A DNA stretch of 64,000 nucleotides from Chryseolinea sp. H1M3-3 (GTDB lineage: Bacteria; Bacteroidota; Bacteroidia; Cytophagales; Cyclobacteriaceae), in contig NZ_JARKMY010000001.1 in assembly GCF_029360725.1 (NCBI RefSeq), positions 868,001 to 932,000 of the forward strand. Reading direction: 5' to 3'. Numbering within the stretch: position 1 is the stretch's first letter; the number at the start of each line of letters is the position of its first letter. This document shows, piece by piece, positions 32,736-41,650 of the stretch. Under the pieces are notes generated by a model. The model made no database searches and had not been told where the DNA came from. It saw nothing but the letters and a program-made list of their open reading frames with translations. A program made the position numbers and the translations under genes.

Positions 32736-34358
32736 CTACATTTCCGTTCTGTTCAACTCTGCGGGCATGCGGTCGAATAATTTGATTGCATGCTGAAGAA
32801 TTTCGTTGGTTTCGTTCATGACAGGGAAAAAACCTTCATTATTCCAGAGTTTGCGACCGATCTGTGCTTTGATGTGAACCTTGAAAAGTTTTTCTTTTTT
32901 TCTTAGTTCTTTTCTGTCCGCTTTTACTTTGTTGCGTTCTCCTACTTGCACGAGTTCCTCCAACATCTTGTCCGTCACAACAAACTTATTTAGAAAATCA
33001 TCAAACCCTTTTTTAATGAGTTCTTCTCGATGCGCTTCCCCATAGGCGAAAGTATATTCCTGAATGGACGTTGAGGTATAAAGTTCATTCAAATAGTAGC
33101 TTGTCAGTGTTGTGTCAAGCGGGACAAAGTAATCGGGCATGATCCCTCCTCCGCCATAAACTGTACGACCCTTTGGCGTGGTGTATTTTAAGCTATCATT
33201 AAAATGTATACTATCAGCATGAAAGAACTCTCCATGGTTATAACGGCTCAGGATGTCGCGGGAATATTCATCTCCATCTTCATAAGGCTTTTGGATCGAT
33301 CTTCCGGTAGGCGTATAGTAGCGAGAAATAGTCAGTCTGAGTTCAGACCCATCGCTTAAGTCGAAAGGAGATTGCACCAAACCCTTTCCGAAACTTCTGC
33401 GACCGACAATTAATGCCCGGTCGTTATCTTGTAACGCACCAGCCAGAATTTCCGATGCTGAAGCACTCCCTTCATTTATCAGTATGATTAAATCGCCTGA
33501 TTCAAAATCACCCTTGGAGGTTGAAATTGCCTGAGAATCGTATTTTTTTTCTTTCCCATGTGTAAAGACGATCTTCTTTCCAGATGAAAGGAAATCATCG
33601 GCCATATCGATGGCAATGTTCATATAGCCTCCTGGATTGCTTTGAAGGTCGAGCACCATTTTTTTCATTCCCTTCTCTTTTAATTTCGAAAGCGCTGCCC
33701 GAAATTCGTCGAAGGTGGTGGCGGCAAACCGGTTTACCTTGATGTACCCAATTTCGTCATCGATCATATATGCCACATCGACGGAATACTGAGGAATCTT
33801 ATCTCGGATAATGTTATAATCTATCTCTTGATCTCTTCGCAATACGGTGACTTTTACTTCGGTTCCTTTTGGGCCTTTTAATGCCTTCATCACATCATTG
33901 GAAGTAACGCCAATTCCGGCTAAGTTTTTATCATCCACTTTAATGATTTTGTCTCCCGATTGAATGCCCAGGGCTTCTGACGGGCCACCGCTCAAAGCGG
34001 AAACGACCACAATTGTGTCGTGGAAAATATTAAACTCAACGCCAATTCCATCGAAATTTCCCCTTAAATCCTCATTTGCGGCAACGCGGTCGCTGGCCGG
34101 AATATAGGCCGAGTGAGGATCCAGTTTATTGAGCATGTGCTGGATGGCGTCGTCAACCAGGCTGTTGGTGTTCACTGTGTCAACATATTCAGTTTGAATT
34201 TGTGTGAGCACATCCCTGAATTTTTGAACATCCTTACCTATTTCGCCGGTACCCTTACGATTATTAAATCCAGCGCCAACCAATACACCGGCAGCAAGTC
34301 CAAGACACAATACAAGGGGTAATCTTATCTGAAATTTTGAATTCTGTGGTTCGCTCAT
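32736..34358 (-). CDS. S41 family carboxy-terminal processing protease
   Basis: A 540-residue CtpA-like serine protease. Residues about 14-30 are a membrane anchor or signal, a PDZ domain follows (about 95-170, LSGGPSEALGIQSGDKIIKV), then the peptidase domain with the catalytic serine in NEGSASASEILAGAL and lysine in RSFGKGLVQ. The C-terminal 150 residues are a Bacteroidota-type extension. It should cut periplasmic or outer-membrane proteins after recognising C-termini through PDZ. It is convergent with purN (15 bases between stops) and divergent from the hemerythrin-like gene. Confidence 0.94.
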   Translation of the reverse strand: MSEPQNSKFQIRLPLVLCLGLAAGVLVGAGFNNRKGTGEIGKDVQKFRDVLTQIQTEYVDTVNTNSLVDDAIQHMLNKLDPHSAYIPASDRVAANEDLRGNFDGIGVEFNIFHDTIVVVSALSGGPSEALGIQSGDKIIKVDDKNLAGIGVTSNDVMKALKGPKGTEVKVTVLRRDQEIDYNIIRDKIPQYSVDVAYMIDDEIGYIKVNRFAATTFDEFRAALSKLKEKGMKKMVLDLQSNPGGYMNIAIDMADDFLSSGKKIVFTHGKEKKYDSQAISTSKGDFESGDLIILINEGSASASEILAGALQDNDRALIVGRRSFGKGLVQSPFDLSDGSELRLTISRYYTPTGRSIQKPYEDGDEYSRDILSRYNHGEFFHADSIHFNDSLKYTTPKGRTVYGGGGIMPDYFVPLDTTLTSYYLNELYTSTSIQEYTFAYGEAHREELIKKGFDDFLNKFVVTDKMLEELVQVGERNKVKADRKELRKKEKLFKVHIKAQIGRKLWNNEGFFPVMNETNEILQHAIKLFDRMPAELNRTEM

Positions 34359-34549
34359 GTCTATCCGTTAATTCCGCTATAACTAAAATGTAAAATTAAA
34401 TGTTGAGGTGTAAACTCTAAAGCCAAGTGCATGCCATTAATCGTATTTAGTGTAGAATCAAATAATTTGTCATTCATTAAAATTAAATCAACCTCTTCCT
34501 GCCACAATGCCTGACTTAGCCCGAATTTTCATTTATCTTTACCTTTAAC

Positions 34550-35305
34550 ATGAGTAAGACAGCTCTGAAAGATACGCGGATTTCTGTACTGGTGGACCAA
34601 AACTATGTTCACGCATATGTGCTGTATTACTTCGGTATACGATTTTTTGATTACTCCGAATTAACCCTTGCCCAGGTTTGCAAAAAATGTGGGTTAAAGG
34701 TAGAGCAGGTTATCCGGGAAATGGAAGATCCTACGCATTTACGCGAAGCAGATCTGCCTTTAATGTCATACCCGATTGATCTTATTATAGAATACCTGAA
34801 GCATTCACATTTCCTTTTTATTAAACATAAACTTCCCTACATCGCGCGATTAGTAGAAAGCTTCAAAGCCAATCACGATGATTATCGTGCTGTAGAGCGT
34901 GATTTAAAAATTGTCTTTCCACTTTTTGTAGAGGATTTCATCCAGCATATTTATGAAGAAGAGGATACACTTTTTGTCTTTATAAATTCACTCGAACGAG
35001 CCACCAAAGAGAAATTTATTCCTACAAAGCTTTATTTTTTACTCGAACGGAATTCGGTTCAAAAATTCGCGATGGAACATGAAGTGCATGACGATGAAAT
35101 GCAAGGTATCAGAAACATAACCAAGGATTATTCCTTGCATTCCAATGCGCCGCTACACGTGAAGGTTTTATATAATGAATTGAAGGATTTTGAAAAAAGT
35201 CTAATTACCCATGCCCGCATCGAGAACGAGATTCTTTTTCCGAAAGCTATGGCACTGGAGAACAAAGTCAAGCAGCTATTTTTCGAGAAAATAAAGTTTA
35301 ATTAG
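34550..35305 (+). CDS. Hemerythrin-like di-iron protein (RIC/YtfE-like)
   Basis: A 251-residue protein resembling iron-sulfur cluster repair proteins. A short N-terminal helical domain (FFDYSELTLAQVCKKCGLK) is like the ScdA N-domain. The C-terminal four-helix bundle has the ligand pattern of YtfE: histidines at 85/87, His133 with Glu137 (HIYEEED), His177/180 and His221 with Glu225 (HARIENE). The His-x3-Glu spacings match those of E. coli YtfE. Such proteins act on Fe-S clusters damaged by nitric oxide or oxidation. No known stress gene is adjacent, and an upstream TATCTTTA is only a near match to a -7 box. Confidence 0.78.
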   Translation: MSKTALKDTRISVLVDQNYVHAYVLYYFGIRFFDYSELTLAQVCKKCGLKVEQVIREMEDPTHLREADLPLMSYPIDLIIEYLKHSHFLFIKHKLPYIARLVESFKANHDDYRAVERDLKIVFPLFVEDFIQHIYEEEDTLFVFINSLERATKEKFIPTKLYFLLERNSVQKFAMEHEVHDDEMQGIRNITKDYSLHSNAPLHVKVLYNELKDFEKSLITHARIENEILFPKAMALENKVKQLFFEKIKFN

Positions 35306-35349
35306 CTTCTTAGGCACCTAATTATTTCTCATTTGCGTATTCATTTGCT

Positions 35350-35856
35350 ATGCGAAAAGTAGTTTTAAACTTGGCCGTATCCCTTGATGGATATATCGCC
35401 GGCCCTAACGGCGAATATGACTGGTGTTTTACTGACGACGACTACGGAATGACCGAGTTCCTCAACTCTGTTGATGCCACGCTCATGGGCGGGAAATCAT
35501 ACCGGATTGTGACGAAGTATGGGCCTCCTTATCCTGAATTTACCAACTATGTATTTACGCGAACGGAGAAGGAAACTCCTTATCAAAATGTTGTGTTGAC
35601 ATCGGAGGATATTCCTGACTTTGTCAGATCGCTGAAGACTAAAAAAGGTAAAAATATCTGGCTCTTTGGCGGAAGTGAGATCATACACCCATTGATCCAG
35701 GAGGATCTGGTTGACGAAATGATGCTGGCTATACACCCAATCCTGTTGGGACGTGGCATACCCATGTTTAAAAATTTAGACGAACGAAAAACACTACAAC
35801 TTTCAGATAGTATTACCTATCCGTCCGGGCTTGTACAGCTGATTTATAAAAAATAA
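35350..35856 (+). CDS. Dihydrofolate-reductase-fold (RibD C-terminal) protein
   Basis: A 168-residue protein of the RibD_C/DHFR-like family: N-terminal LNLAVSLDGYIAGPNGEYDW, LMGGKSYRIV, KNIWLFGGSEIIHPL and LAIHPILLGRGIPMF. The family binds NAD(P)H; the members in this group have no assigned substrate. It is a single-domain form without the deaminase domain of RibD, so it is not the riboflavin enzyme itself. It sits between a di-iron repair gene and ruvX with 44 and 36 bases of spacing and may be co-transcribed. Confidence 0.85.
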   Translation: MRKVVLNLAVSLDGYIAGPNGEYDWCFTDDDYGMTEFLNSVDATLMGGKSYRIVTKYGPPYPEFTNYVFTRTEKETPYQNVVLTSEDIPDFVRSLKTKKGKNIWLFGGSEIIHPLIQEDLVDEMMLAIHPILLGRGIPMFKNLDERKTLQLSDSITYPSGLVQLIYKK

Positions 35857-35892
35857 ACTTTTGGATATCATTAACGTGTTGTACGCCTGACT

Positions 35893-36309
35893 ATGGGAAG
35901 ACTTTTAGCCATTGATTACGGTTTGAAGAGAACTGGTATCGCTGTAACAGATCCTCTACGAATTATTGCGACTCCACTGGAAACTGTGGCAACCTCAACG
36001 CTAATACCCTTTCTTTTAACGTATGTGCAAAAAGAAGGTGTGGATGAGTTTATTGTAGGAATGCCAAAGACGCTTCTGAACGAGGACTCGCAGATCACAC
36101 CGATGGTGAAGAAGTTTGTTGAGGAGCTAAAAATAAAGTTCCCCGGAAAACCCATCCATCTTGCTGACGAAAGGTTCACCAGCAGCATGGCCATGCAAGC
36201 GATGATAGATGGAGGTATGAAGAAGAAAGACCGCCAAATTAAAGGCAACGTAGACAAAATCAGTGCTACCATAATTTTACAATCTTTTCTTAATGCAGTC
36301 AGGCGTTAG
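35893..36309 (+). CDS. ruvX: Putative Holliday junction resolvase / pre-16S rRNA nuclease
   Basis: A 138-residue YqgF/RuvX family protein with an RNase-H-like fold. AIDYGLKRTGIAVTDP carries the first catalytic aspartate, DERFTSSMA the middle motif and NVDKISATIILQSFL the last acidic residue. The E. coli homologue matures the 5' end of 16S rRNA; a role in junction resolution was proposed first. Length and motifs are typical. def follows 43 bases downstream under its own -7 box. Confidence 0.93.
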   Translation: MGRLLAIDYGLKRTGIAVTDPLRIIATPLETVATSTLIPFLLTYVQKEGVDEFIVGMPKTLLNEDSQITPMVKKFVEELKIKFPGKPIHLADERFTSSMAMQAMIDGGMKKKDRQIKGNVDKISATIILQSFLNAVRR

Positions 36310-36340
36310 TACTTGTGGCAAAACTTTCAACGATATCAAT

Positions 36341-36348
36341 TAACTTTG
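36341..36348 (+). promoter_or_regulatory. Bacteroidota -7 box (TAACTTTG) at the def start
   Basis: TAACTTTG matches TAnnTTTG and ends four bases before the def ATG (36353). A TTG at 36313-36315 is 25 bases upstream, longer than the ideal 19. The geometry suggests a leaderless or near-leaderless transcript. Confidence 0.45.
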
Positions 36349-36352
36349 CGAT

Positions 36353-36907
36353 ATGATTTATCCCATTGTCATGTATGGTGACCCCGTACTGCGTCAACGA
36401 GCAAAAGACATACAAGCTGGTACTGATATTACCGCATTGGTTGGTGACATGTTTGAAACAATGCATGCCGCCAATGGTGTGGGCCTTGCCGCACCGCAGA
36501 TAGGAAAAAGCATCCGGCTTTTTGTGGTCGATGGAAGTGTAATTGAAGATGAGCCGGGGATGGAGGATTTTAAGAAGGTCTTTGTAAATCCAATTATGTT
36601 GGAAGAACTGGGTACTCCCTGGGACTACGAAGAAGGTTGTCTTAGTATTCCAAACATTCGCGAAAAAGTTTCACGCAAAGAACGACTACGCATTAAGTAT
36701 CTGGACGAGAACTGGAATCCGCACGAAGAGTCATTTGATGGCATGAAAGCGCGGATCATTCAGCATGAATATGATCATATCGAAGGGAAAATGTTTGTGG
36801 ATTACCTCACGCCGTTAAAAAAGCGTTTGCTGAAAGGAAAACTATCTGATATTTCTAAAGGAAAGGTAGATACGGAATACCGCATATTAGCTCCTTTAAA
36901 AAAGTAA
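36353..36907 (+). CDS. def: Peptide deformylase
   Basis: A 184-residue metalloenzyme that removes the N-terminal formyl group from new proteins. The three signatures are complete: GVGLAAPQIG, EEGCLSIP with the metal cysteine, and QHEYDHIEG with two metal histidines and the catalytic glutamate. Length fits the type I enzyme. It probably has its own start of transcription close to the ATG. A palindrome-bracketed element follows nine bases after the stop. Confidence 0.97.
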   Translation: MIYPIVMYGDPVLRQRAKDIQAGTDITALVGDMFETMHAANGVGLAAPQIGKSIRLFVVDGSVIEDEPGMEDFKKVFVNPIMLEELGTPWDYEEGCLSIPNIREKVSRKERLRIKYLDENWNPHEESFDGMKARIIQHEYDHIEGKMFVDYLTPLKKRLLKGKLSDISKGKVDTEYRILAPLKK

Positions 36908-36915
36908 CGCTTTTT

Positions 36916-36997
36916 TATACTGACATTATTTCCGATTCGTTGCCTAAACCTGACTCTAGCTAAGGGGTAGCTAAGGGTTAGCTCCGCTGTCAGTATA
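36916..36997. repeat. 10-bp inverted repeat enclosing an 11-bp tandem repeat
   Basis: TATACTGACA (36916-36925) and TGTCAGTATA (36988-36997) are perfect reverse complements 62 bases apart. Inside lie TAGCTAAGGGG (36957-36967) and TAGCTAAGGGT (36968-36978), with a third partial unit TAGCTCCGCTG (36979-36989) running into the right arm. The block lies between the convergent stops of def and the DUF2721 gene. It could be a two-way terminator, a short repeat family or a protein-binding site. There is no T run right after the right arm. Confidence 0.6.
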
Positions 36998-37032
36998 CTT
37001 TAGATGCTGGGGGATTTGCCGATGTATTTTGA

Positions 37033-37455
37033 TTATGCCTTAACCTCGCCTTCACCCTCGAGCATATCCTTTAACTCGATTTCAAGAGCCCGGGTGCTAA
37101 TAAAAATTTCGCTTAATGAGAGTGCCAGCGACAACAAAAGAAACAACAGGCTTAAGCCAAACGTAATGTATGCCCAAAGTTGGTATTCAAGAAAAATAAA
37201 CAGCATGCATAAGACGCATAAAAAGAAGCTGGTGATGCCGCTCCCCTGCATTTGCTTTACCAGCAGCAATCGCTTTTTTAAGTTTTGAATTTGTTCTTTT
37301 ATAATACTCCTTTCTTCACCCACCTGTTTGTATTTCGCGTGCAGGTTCCGGATCAGACTTGCTAATGCCAGGAAGCGATTGGTATATGCCAGCATTAATA
37401 ATGTTATGGCTGGAAATAATAATGCCGGAGTATTGATGGATATCTCTCTTTCCAT
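37033..37455 (-). CDS. DUF2721 membrane protein
   Basis: A 140-residue membrane protein beginning with the DUF2721 block TPALLFPAITLLMLAYTNRFL (first 20 residues of that block are typical), a basic helical linker and two more hydrophobic segments at about 75-95 and 98-118. The C-terminus is acidic (ELKDMLEGEGE). The function of DUF2721 is unknown. It follows the MFS gene on the same strand by 12 bases, so it may be part of the NadR-type kinase/MFS operon. Confidence 0.8.
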   Translation of the reverse strand: MEREISINTPALLFPAITLLMLAYTNRFLALASLIRNLHAKYKQVGEERSIIKEQIQNLKKRLLLVKQMQGSGITSFFLCVLCMLFIFLEYQLWAYITFGLSLLFLLLSLALSLSEIFISTRALEIELKDMLEGEGEVKA

Positions 37456-37467
37456 AGTTTATTGATT

Positions 37468-38706
37468 TCAATGGATACGCTGTAACGTCCTTAACGATTT
37501 TGCCACCCAACCCGTGACACCTACAACAAAGATGGTCATGCACCCTCCAAAAATAACCGAAGGTACAACGCCCATCAATCGCGCTGCAACACCAGATTCA
37601 AACATTCCAATTTCATTGGATGACCCAATAAATATGTGGTTAACTGCCGAAACACGTCCTTTCATATTTTCGGGCGTTAGCGTTTGAAGCAGTGTGCCCC
37701 TGATGATAACACTGATACAGTCAAACATTCCGCTCATCATCAATAAACCCAACGAGAGCCAAAAGTTTGTTGACAGCGCAAATAAGATCATGCTTACCCC
37801 AAAGCCAGCCACACAATACAGAAGAATTTTGCCCGTATTTTTAGTAATGGGATGATGTGTTATGTAGAAGGCCATTAGTAAAGCACCTACTGCCGGTGCC
37901 GATCGTAAAACGCCTAGCCCGACCTTTCCTACCATGAGAATTTCGTCGGCGAAAATAGGAAGCAAGGCCACCGCTCCTCCAAAAAGCACTGCGAAAAGAT
38001 CAAGTGAAATAGCACCCAGAATGATCGGGTGACGAAAGACAAATCGTAAACCCGAACGTATTTTCTCGATGACCCCCTGTTCTTCGGTTTTTTCCGGCAG
38101 CGATTTATTAGCAATACCCATAGCCAATATTAATCCCGTTGCCATGAGCAGCACGTCTGTCAGGTATGATGCAGTTATGCCTAGAAACCCATAGATAACT
38201 CCACCCAATGCAGGACCACCGATGGCGGCGGTCTCCCACAATGTACTATTCCATGTTACAGCATTTGGATATAATTCGCGAGGTATCAGTTGAGGCATGT
38301 ACGAAAAGATTGCAGGTGTTAAAAATCCTCTTGCTATTCCGCTGAGAAAGATAACGGAGTAGATAGGCGTCACGCCATAAGCGACTAGAACGTCACCAAT
38401 ATCTAACGTAAAGGACAACAGGGCAATTGAACATACGAGCAATGTTGTAAGACAAATTAGAATTATTCTTTTTCTTTGGAAGGAGTCTGCGATATGGCCA
38501 GCATAAAGCGAAACACCAATGGAAGGAACGGCCTCAGCAAGTCCAATCAAGCCAAGTGACAGCGGATCTTTTGTGATTTCATATACCTGCCACGCCACGA
38601 CTACCGCTTGAATTTGGATAGCGAGGGTAACACAAAAGCGGGCTGATATGAATAACCGGAAGTCAGGTATTTTTAGAGCCGCGTAAGGGCCGGAAGGTAT
38701 GCTCAT
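37468..38706 (-). CDS. MFS transporter, EntS-like
   Basis: A 412-residue major facilitator with about twelve hydrophobic segments. FRLFISARFCVTLAIQIQAV and AGHIADSFQRKRIILI are the N-terminal and loop 2-3 blocks of the MFS_3/EntS exporter group. Its ATG overlaps the stop of the NadR-type kinase gene by four bases (ATGA). This coupling is not the usual NadR-PnuC pairing, but the transporter could still serve a related metabolite; the substrate is unknown. Confidence 0.88.
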   Translation of the reverse strand: MSIPSGPYAALKIPDFRLFISARFCVTLAIQIQAVVVAWQVYEITKDPLSLGLIGLAEAVPSIGVSLYAGHIADSFQRKRIILICLTTLLVCSIALLSFTLDIGDVLVAYGVTPIYSVIFLSGIARGFLTPAIFSYMPQLIPRELYPNAVTWNSTLWETAAIGGPALGGVIYGFLGITASYLTDVLLMATGLILAMGIANKSLPEKTEEQGVIEKIRSGLRFVFRHPIILGAISLDLFAVLFGGAVALLPIFADEILMVGKVGLGVLRSAPAVGALLMAFYITHHPITKNTGKILLYCVAGFGVSMILFALSTNFWLSLGLLMMSGMFDCISVIIRGTLLQTLTPENMKGRVSAVNHIFIGSSNEIGMFESGVAARLMGVVPSVIFGGCMTIFVVGVTGWVAKSLRTLQRIH

Positions 38707-39245
38707 TTTTTAAAGACGATTTTTTCAATTGCGTCTACGGCCATGCGGCGACGTGCGTCACCTTGTCCTTTAATTTCAACACAGGGTACAGGTTGATTTT
38801 TCATTTCCTTCAAATATATATGATATAGTTCTTCGCGTTTGTGGGGATGTTCTCTCTGAGGATCCTCGACCCACGGTAGGTCTATGTGTGTAAGCAAATA
38901 CAGATCATATTTGCGAGTTGTCAGGTATTTCAGAATCTCAGGATGACAATTGCCAAACTTGAATTCACTCCAAACCTTAATGACATACAAATTTGTATCG
39001 CAAATCATGAGATTATTGGCACTCATTTCATATTTATCTTCAAGCCTGATTTGGCCGTGAGCAATGGTAAGCAAGTCGTGCTGCTCGTATGGCCGGACAA
39101 GATTATCAAGATAACCTCGGGCATATTCGGGTACCCAGCTCGTGTTATAATGCGTGGCTAGATACGCCGACAGATCGGATTTTCCAGTACACTCCGGACC
39201 AATTACCGCGACTTTTCTAACCATTGAAGCCCGTTTTAAATTCAT
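38703..39245 (-). CDS. NadR-type ATP-binding kinase (nicotinamide riboside kinase-like)
   Basis: About 180 residues from ATG 39245, or 173 from ATG 39224, which lies closest to the fold. The P-loop is GPECTGKSDLSAYLA; WVPEYARGYLDN, MICDTNLYVIKVWSE and YLLTHIDLPWVEDPQREHP match the kinase domain of NadR, which phosphorylates nicotinamide riboside in NAD salvage. The adenylyltransferase and DNA-binding domains of full NadR are absent. It is coupled to an MFS gene. The longest frame, from 39299, adds an N-terminus that looks unrelated. Confidence 0.82.
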   Translation of the reverse strand: MNLKRASMVRKVAVIGPECTGKSDLSAYLATHYNTSWVPEYARGYLDNLVRPYEQHDLLTIAHGQIRLEDKYEMSANNLMICDTNLYVIKVWSEFKFGNCHPEILKYLTTRKYDLYLLTHIDLPWVEDPQREHPHKREELYHIYLKEMKNQPVPCVEIKGQGDARRRMAVDAIEKIVFKK

Positions 39246-39311
39246 AGGCCGAAAATCGTTTATATTTCCGTAAAATCTGAGCGATACTTGAGTTTCCAAA
39301 ACGATTGATTT

Positions 39312-40790
39312 GTGAAACGAAGAATTGCTCTTAAACAGATAGGCTTGGGGGTGTCCGGAGGGCTGATATTACCGTCTTGGTTAGCAGCATGCAGTGGCAC
39401 AGAAGATCCAATACCTGATATGAACAATGCCAGCGACATCGTTATCATTGGCGCTGGCGCTGCCGGATTGTATGCAGCGGATATACTTCAAGCTGGTGGA
39501 GCTAAGGTTACCTTGCTGGAAGCTTCCGACCGGGTTGGCGGACGTCTGCGAACGTTGAAGTTATCTGATAAACCTTCTCAGTCTCTTTTGTTCACTTCTC
39601 CATCCCCTTTAAGCAATGATTTCCCTATTGAGCTGGGTGCCGAACAAATCCTTGGATCAGATTCCATTTGGAGCAAAATTATCAGCCAGCTAAACTTATC
39701 AACTGTAGATCTTGAATCTATCGCATCAGACAATTATTTTCTCGACAATACCTTTATTCGATCCACCGACGCCCAGGCCGACAGTGATTTTATTACAGCA
39801 AAAAGTTTCCTGGAAAATCTGGCGTCATATTCCGGTTCAAATATTTCCGTGCAGCAGGCTATTCAGACAGCCGGGATAAATCCCAGGGTACATGCCATTT
39901 TGAACTCATGGATTGGAAATTCTTATGGAACGACAAACGAACTACTTGGTATCAAGCCGTTGGCCGAAGGTTTAAGTCAGCTTACACGAAACAAAAAAAG
40001 ATTGTTGCTTACCGACAATCCCATGCAAGACGCTTTGTTATCCAGGTTCAGCAAGGTTGTGCCGTTGGTACAGGTTAATAAGGTTGTGAAATCAATTGAC
40101 TATTCAGGATCGAAAGTGATTATTACGGGCGAAACCATTCTGCCGGGAGAAGCGGAACCTTTTTCCATTGAAGCCGAAAAGGTTATTGTTACGGTACCTG
40201 TTTCAATCTTAAAGGCAGGCGACATATCGTTCAATCCTGCGCTGCCTGCTGATAAGCTAAGCGCGTTGTCAAACATAGAAATGGATGCATCGTTTCGTGT
40301 TTTGCTGGATTTTAAAATGAACTTTTGGGGCTTGGACGCCGGATTTTTATTTGGAGGGTCAACGTCTCCTGAGTATCTGAATACTGGCGTGGGCAGAAGT
40401 GAAGGCAGCAGAACGCTTAGCCTAACCGTGAATGGTTCTAAAGCTTCATCGCTCTCCCTTCTGGGAAAGGATGCCGTACCCGTGCTGCTCAAGGAAATGG
40501 ATAGCATTTTCGGGGGCAAGGCCTCATTGAACGTAAGAAGGGATATGAACGATAATATCATTAGCGTCATCCAGGATTGGACCAAAGAAAGATTCATTCG
40601 CGGAGGTGTGTCACATATCAAACCTCAAGGCTCTAATCAGGACCGTATCCACCTGGCAACGCCTGTAAACAACAAAGTATTTTTTGCAGGAGAGGCTACA
40701 GATGGCAAGGGTGAATCAGGAACGATAAATGGGGCGCTGCTTTCGGCCGAACGGGTGTCAAGTGAAATCCTAAAGTTGAAGATAGGCTAA
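39312..40790 (+). CDS. Exported FAD-dependent amine-oxidase-like protein
   Basis: A 492-residue flavoprotein starting at GTG 39312. The N-terminus (KRRIALKQIGLGVSGGLIL, then WLAAC) has twin arginines plus a lipobox-like cysteine at about residue 27, so a folded, FAD-loaded protein could be exported by Tat and lipidated. The dinucleotide fold VIIGAGAAGLYAADIL, EASDRVGGRLRTL and the C-terminal FFAGEATDGKGESGTINGAL are those of flavin amine oxidases. The substrate is unknown. Its stop overlaps that of the convergent TauE gene by four bases. Confidence 0.85.
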   Translation: MKRRIALKQIGLGVSGGLILPSWLAACSGTEDPIPDMNNASDIVIIGAGAAGLYAADILQAGGAKVTLLEASDRVGGRLRTLKLSDKPSQSLLFTSPSPLSNDFPIELGAEQILGSDSIWSKIISQLNLSTVDLESIASDNYFLDNTFIRSTDAQADSDFITAKSFLENLASYSGSNISVQQAIQTAGINPRVHAILNSWIGNSYGTTNELLGIKPLAEGLSQLTRNKKRLLLTDNPMQDALLSRFSKVVPLVQVNKVVKSIDYSGSKVIITGETILPGEAEPFSIEAEKVIVTVPVSILKAGDISFNPALPADKLSALSNIEMDASFRVLLDFKMNFWGLDAGFLFGGSTSPEYLNTGVGRSEGSRTLSLTVNGSKASSLSLLGKDAVPVLLKEMDSIFGGKASLNVRRDMNDNIISVIQDWTKERFIRGGVSHIKPQGSNQDRIHLATPVNNKVFFAGEATDGKGESGTINGALLSAERVSSEILKLKIG

Positions 40791-41587
40791 AGTGACTGCG
40801 GTGCAAACAAAGTTTCCCGAAGGAGGATCAGTATCCCGATTACAAATACAAACCAGCCAAACGCTTTTCTGAGTTTGACACCCGATATAACTTTCGTAAG
40901 CCGGTTTCCAATTAAGATCCCAAGTGATGCGAGCGCGGTTATAGAAAGCAGAAAAGGCCAATCCATGACGTAATTAAAAACATCACCCAGAAAGCCGGTT
41001 AATGCATTAATCGCTATCACAAAAAGTGACGTTCCAACAGCAGTTTTAAATGGTAAGCCTGTAAGAAAAACTAACGCGGGAATAATTAAGAAACCACCGC
41101 CGGCGCCGACCAATCCAGTGAGGAATCCAATTAAAGTTCCCTCGACAATTGCCAGAAAGATTCTTGGGTCTTTTTCAACTTCTTCAGTTTCCTTTTTTGC
41201 CGCAATCATGGAAATCGAGGCGATGATCATCAGCACCGCAAAAAGCGCCAACAGCAAAAAGCGTTTCGTCAGGACAAATGTGTCGAATTGGATAATAATT
41301 TCCGGAATCGCGGGGATGAGCCATTTGCGCGTAGCGAAAATGCTGAGAATGGAAGGCACTCCAAATAGCAAACCCGCTTTAATGCTTACCAGGTGATCTT
41401 TATATTTGGGAACGGCTCCAATAAAACTTGTAATACCTACGATGAACAGCGAGTAAGCCGACGCGAGTACTGCGTCTATCTTGAAAAAATAAACTAGAAT
41501 TGGAATTGAAAGAATTGATCCACCGCCTCCCAAGAGTCCCAGAATAATTCCAATAAAGATCGAAAGTATATAACCAATAATTTCCAT
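40787..41587 (-). CDS. TauE/SafE family sulfite/anion exporter
   Basis: A 266-residue membrane protein with about eight hydrophobic segments. GIILGLLGGGGSILSIPILVYF and LTGLVGAGGGFLIIPALVFLTG are the two internally repeated TauE/SafE motifs. Family members move sulfite, sulfonates or related anions across the inner membrane. No sulfur-metabolism gene is adjacent to narrow this down. RlpA lies upstream on the same strand with a 63-base gap. Confidence 0.9.
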   Translation of the reverse strand: MEIIGYILSIFIGIILGLLGGGGSILSIPILVYFFKIDAVLASAYSLFIVGITSFIGAVPKYKDHLVSIKAGLLFGVPSILSIFATRKWLIPAIPEIIIQFDTFVLTKRFLLLALFAVLMIIASISMIAAKKETEEVEKDPRIFLAIVEGTLIGFLTGLVGAGGGFLIIPALVFLTGLPFKTAVGTSLFVIAINALTGFLGDVFNYVMDWPFLLSITALASLGILIGNRLTKVISGVKLRKAFGWFVFVIGILILLRETLFAPQSL

Positions 41588-41650
41588 GCCATCAGCGGAT
41601 TGCCACGTTATTCACTACCCCAACACCACATCCGGGAACAGCCATGACCA

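Noticed and set aside
40100-40621. A 173-codon minus-strand frame opposite the amine oxidase gene
   Set aside because: Antisense to a clear flavoprotein frame; no start context or domain.
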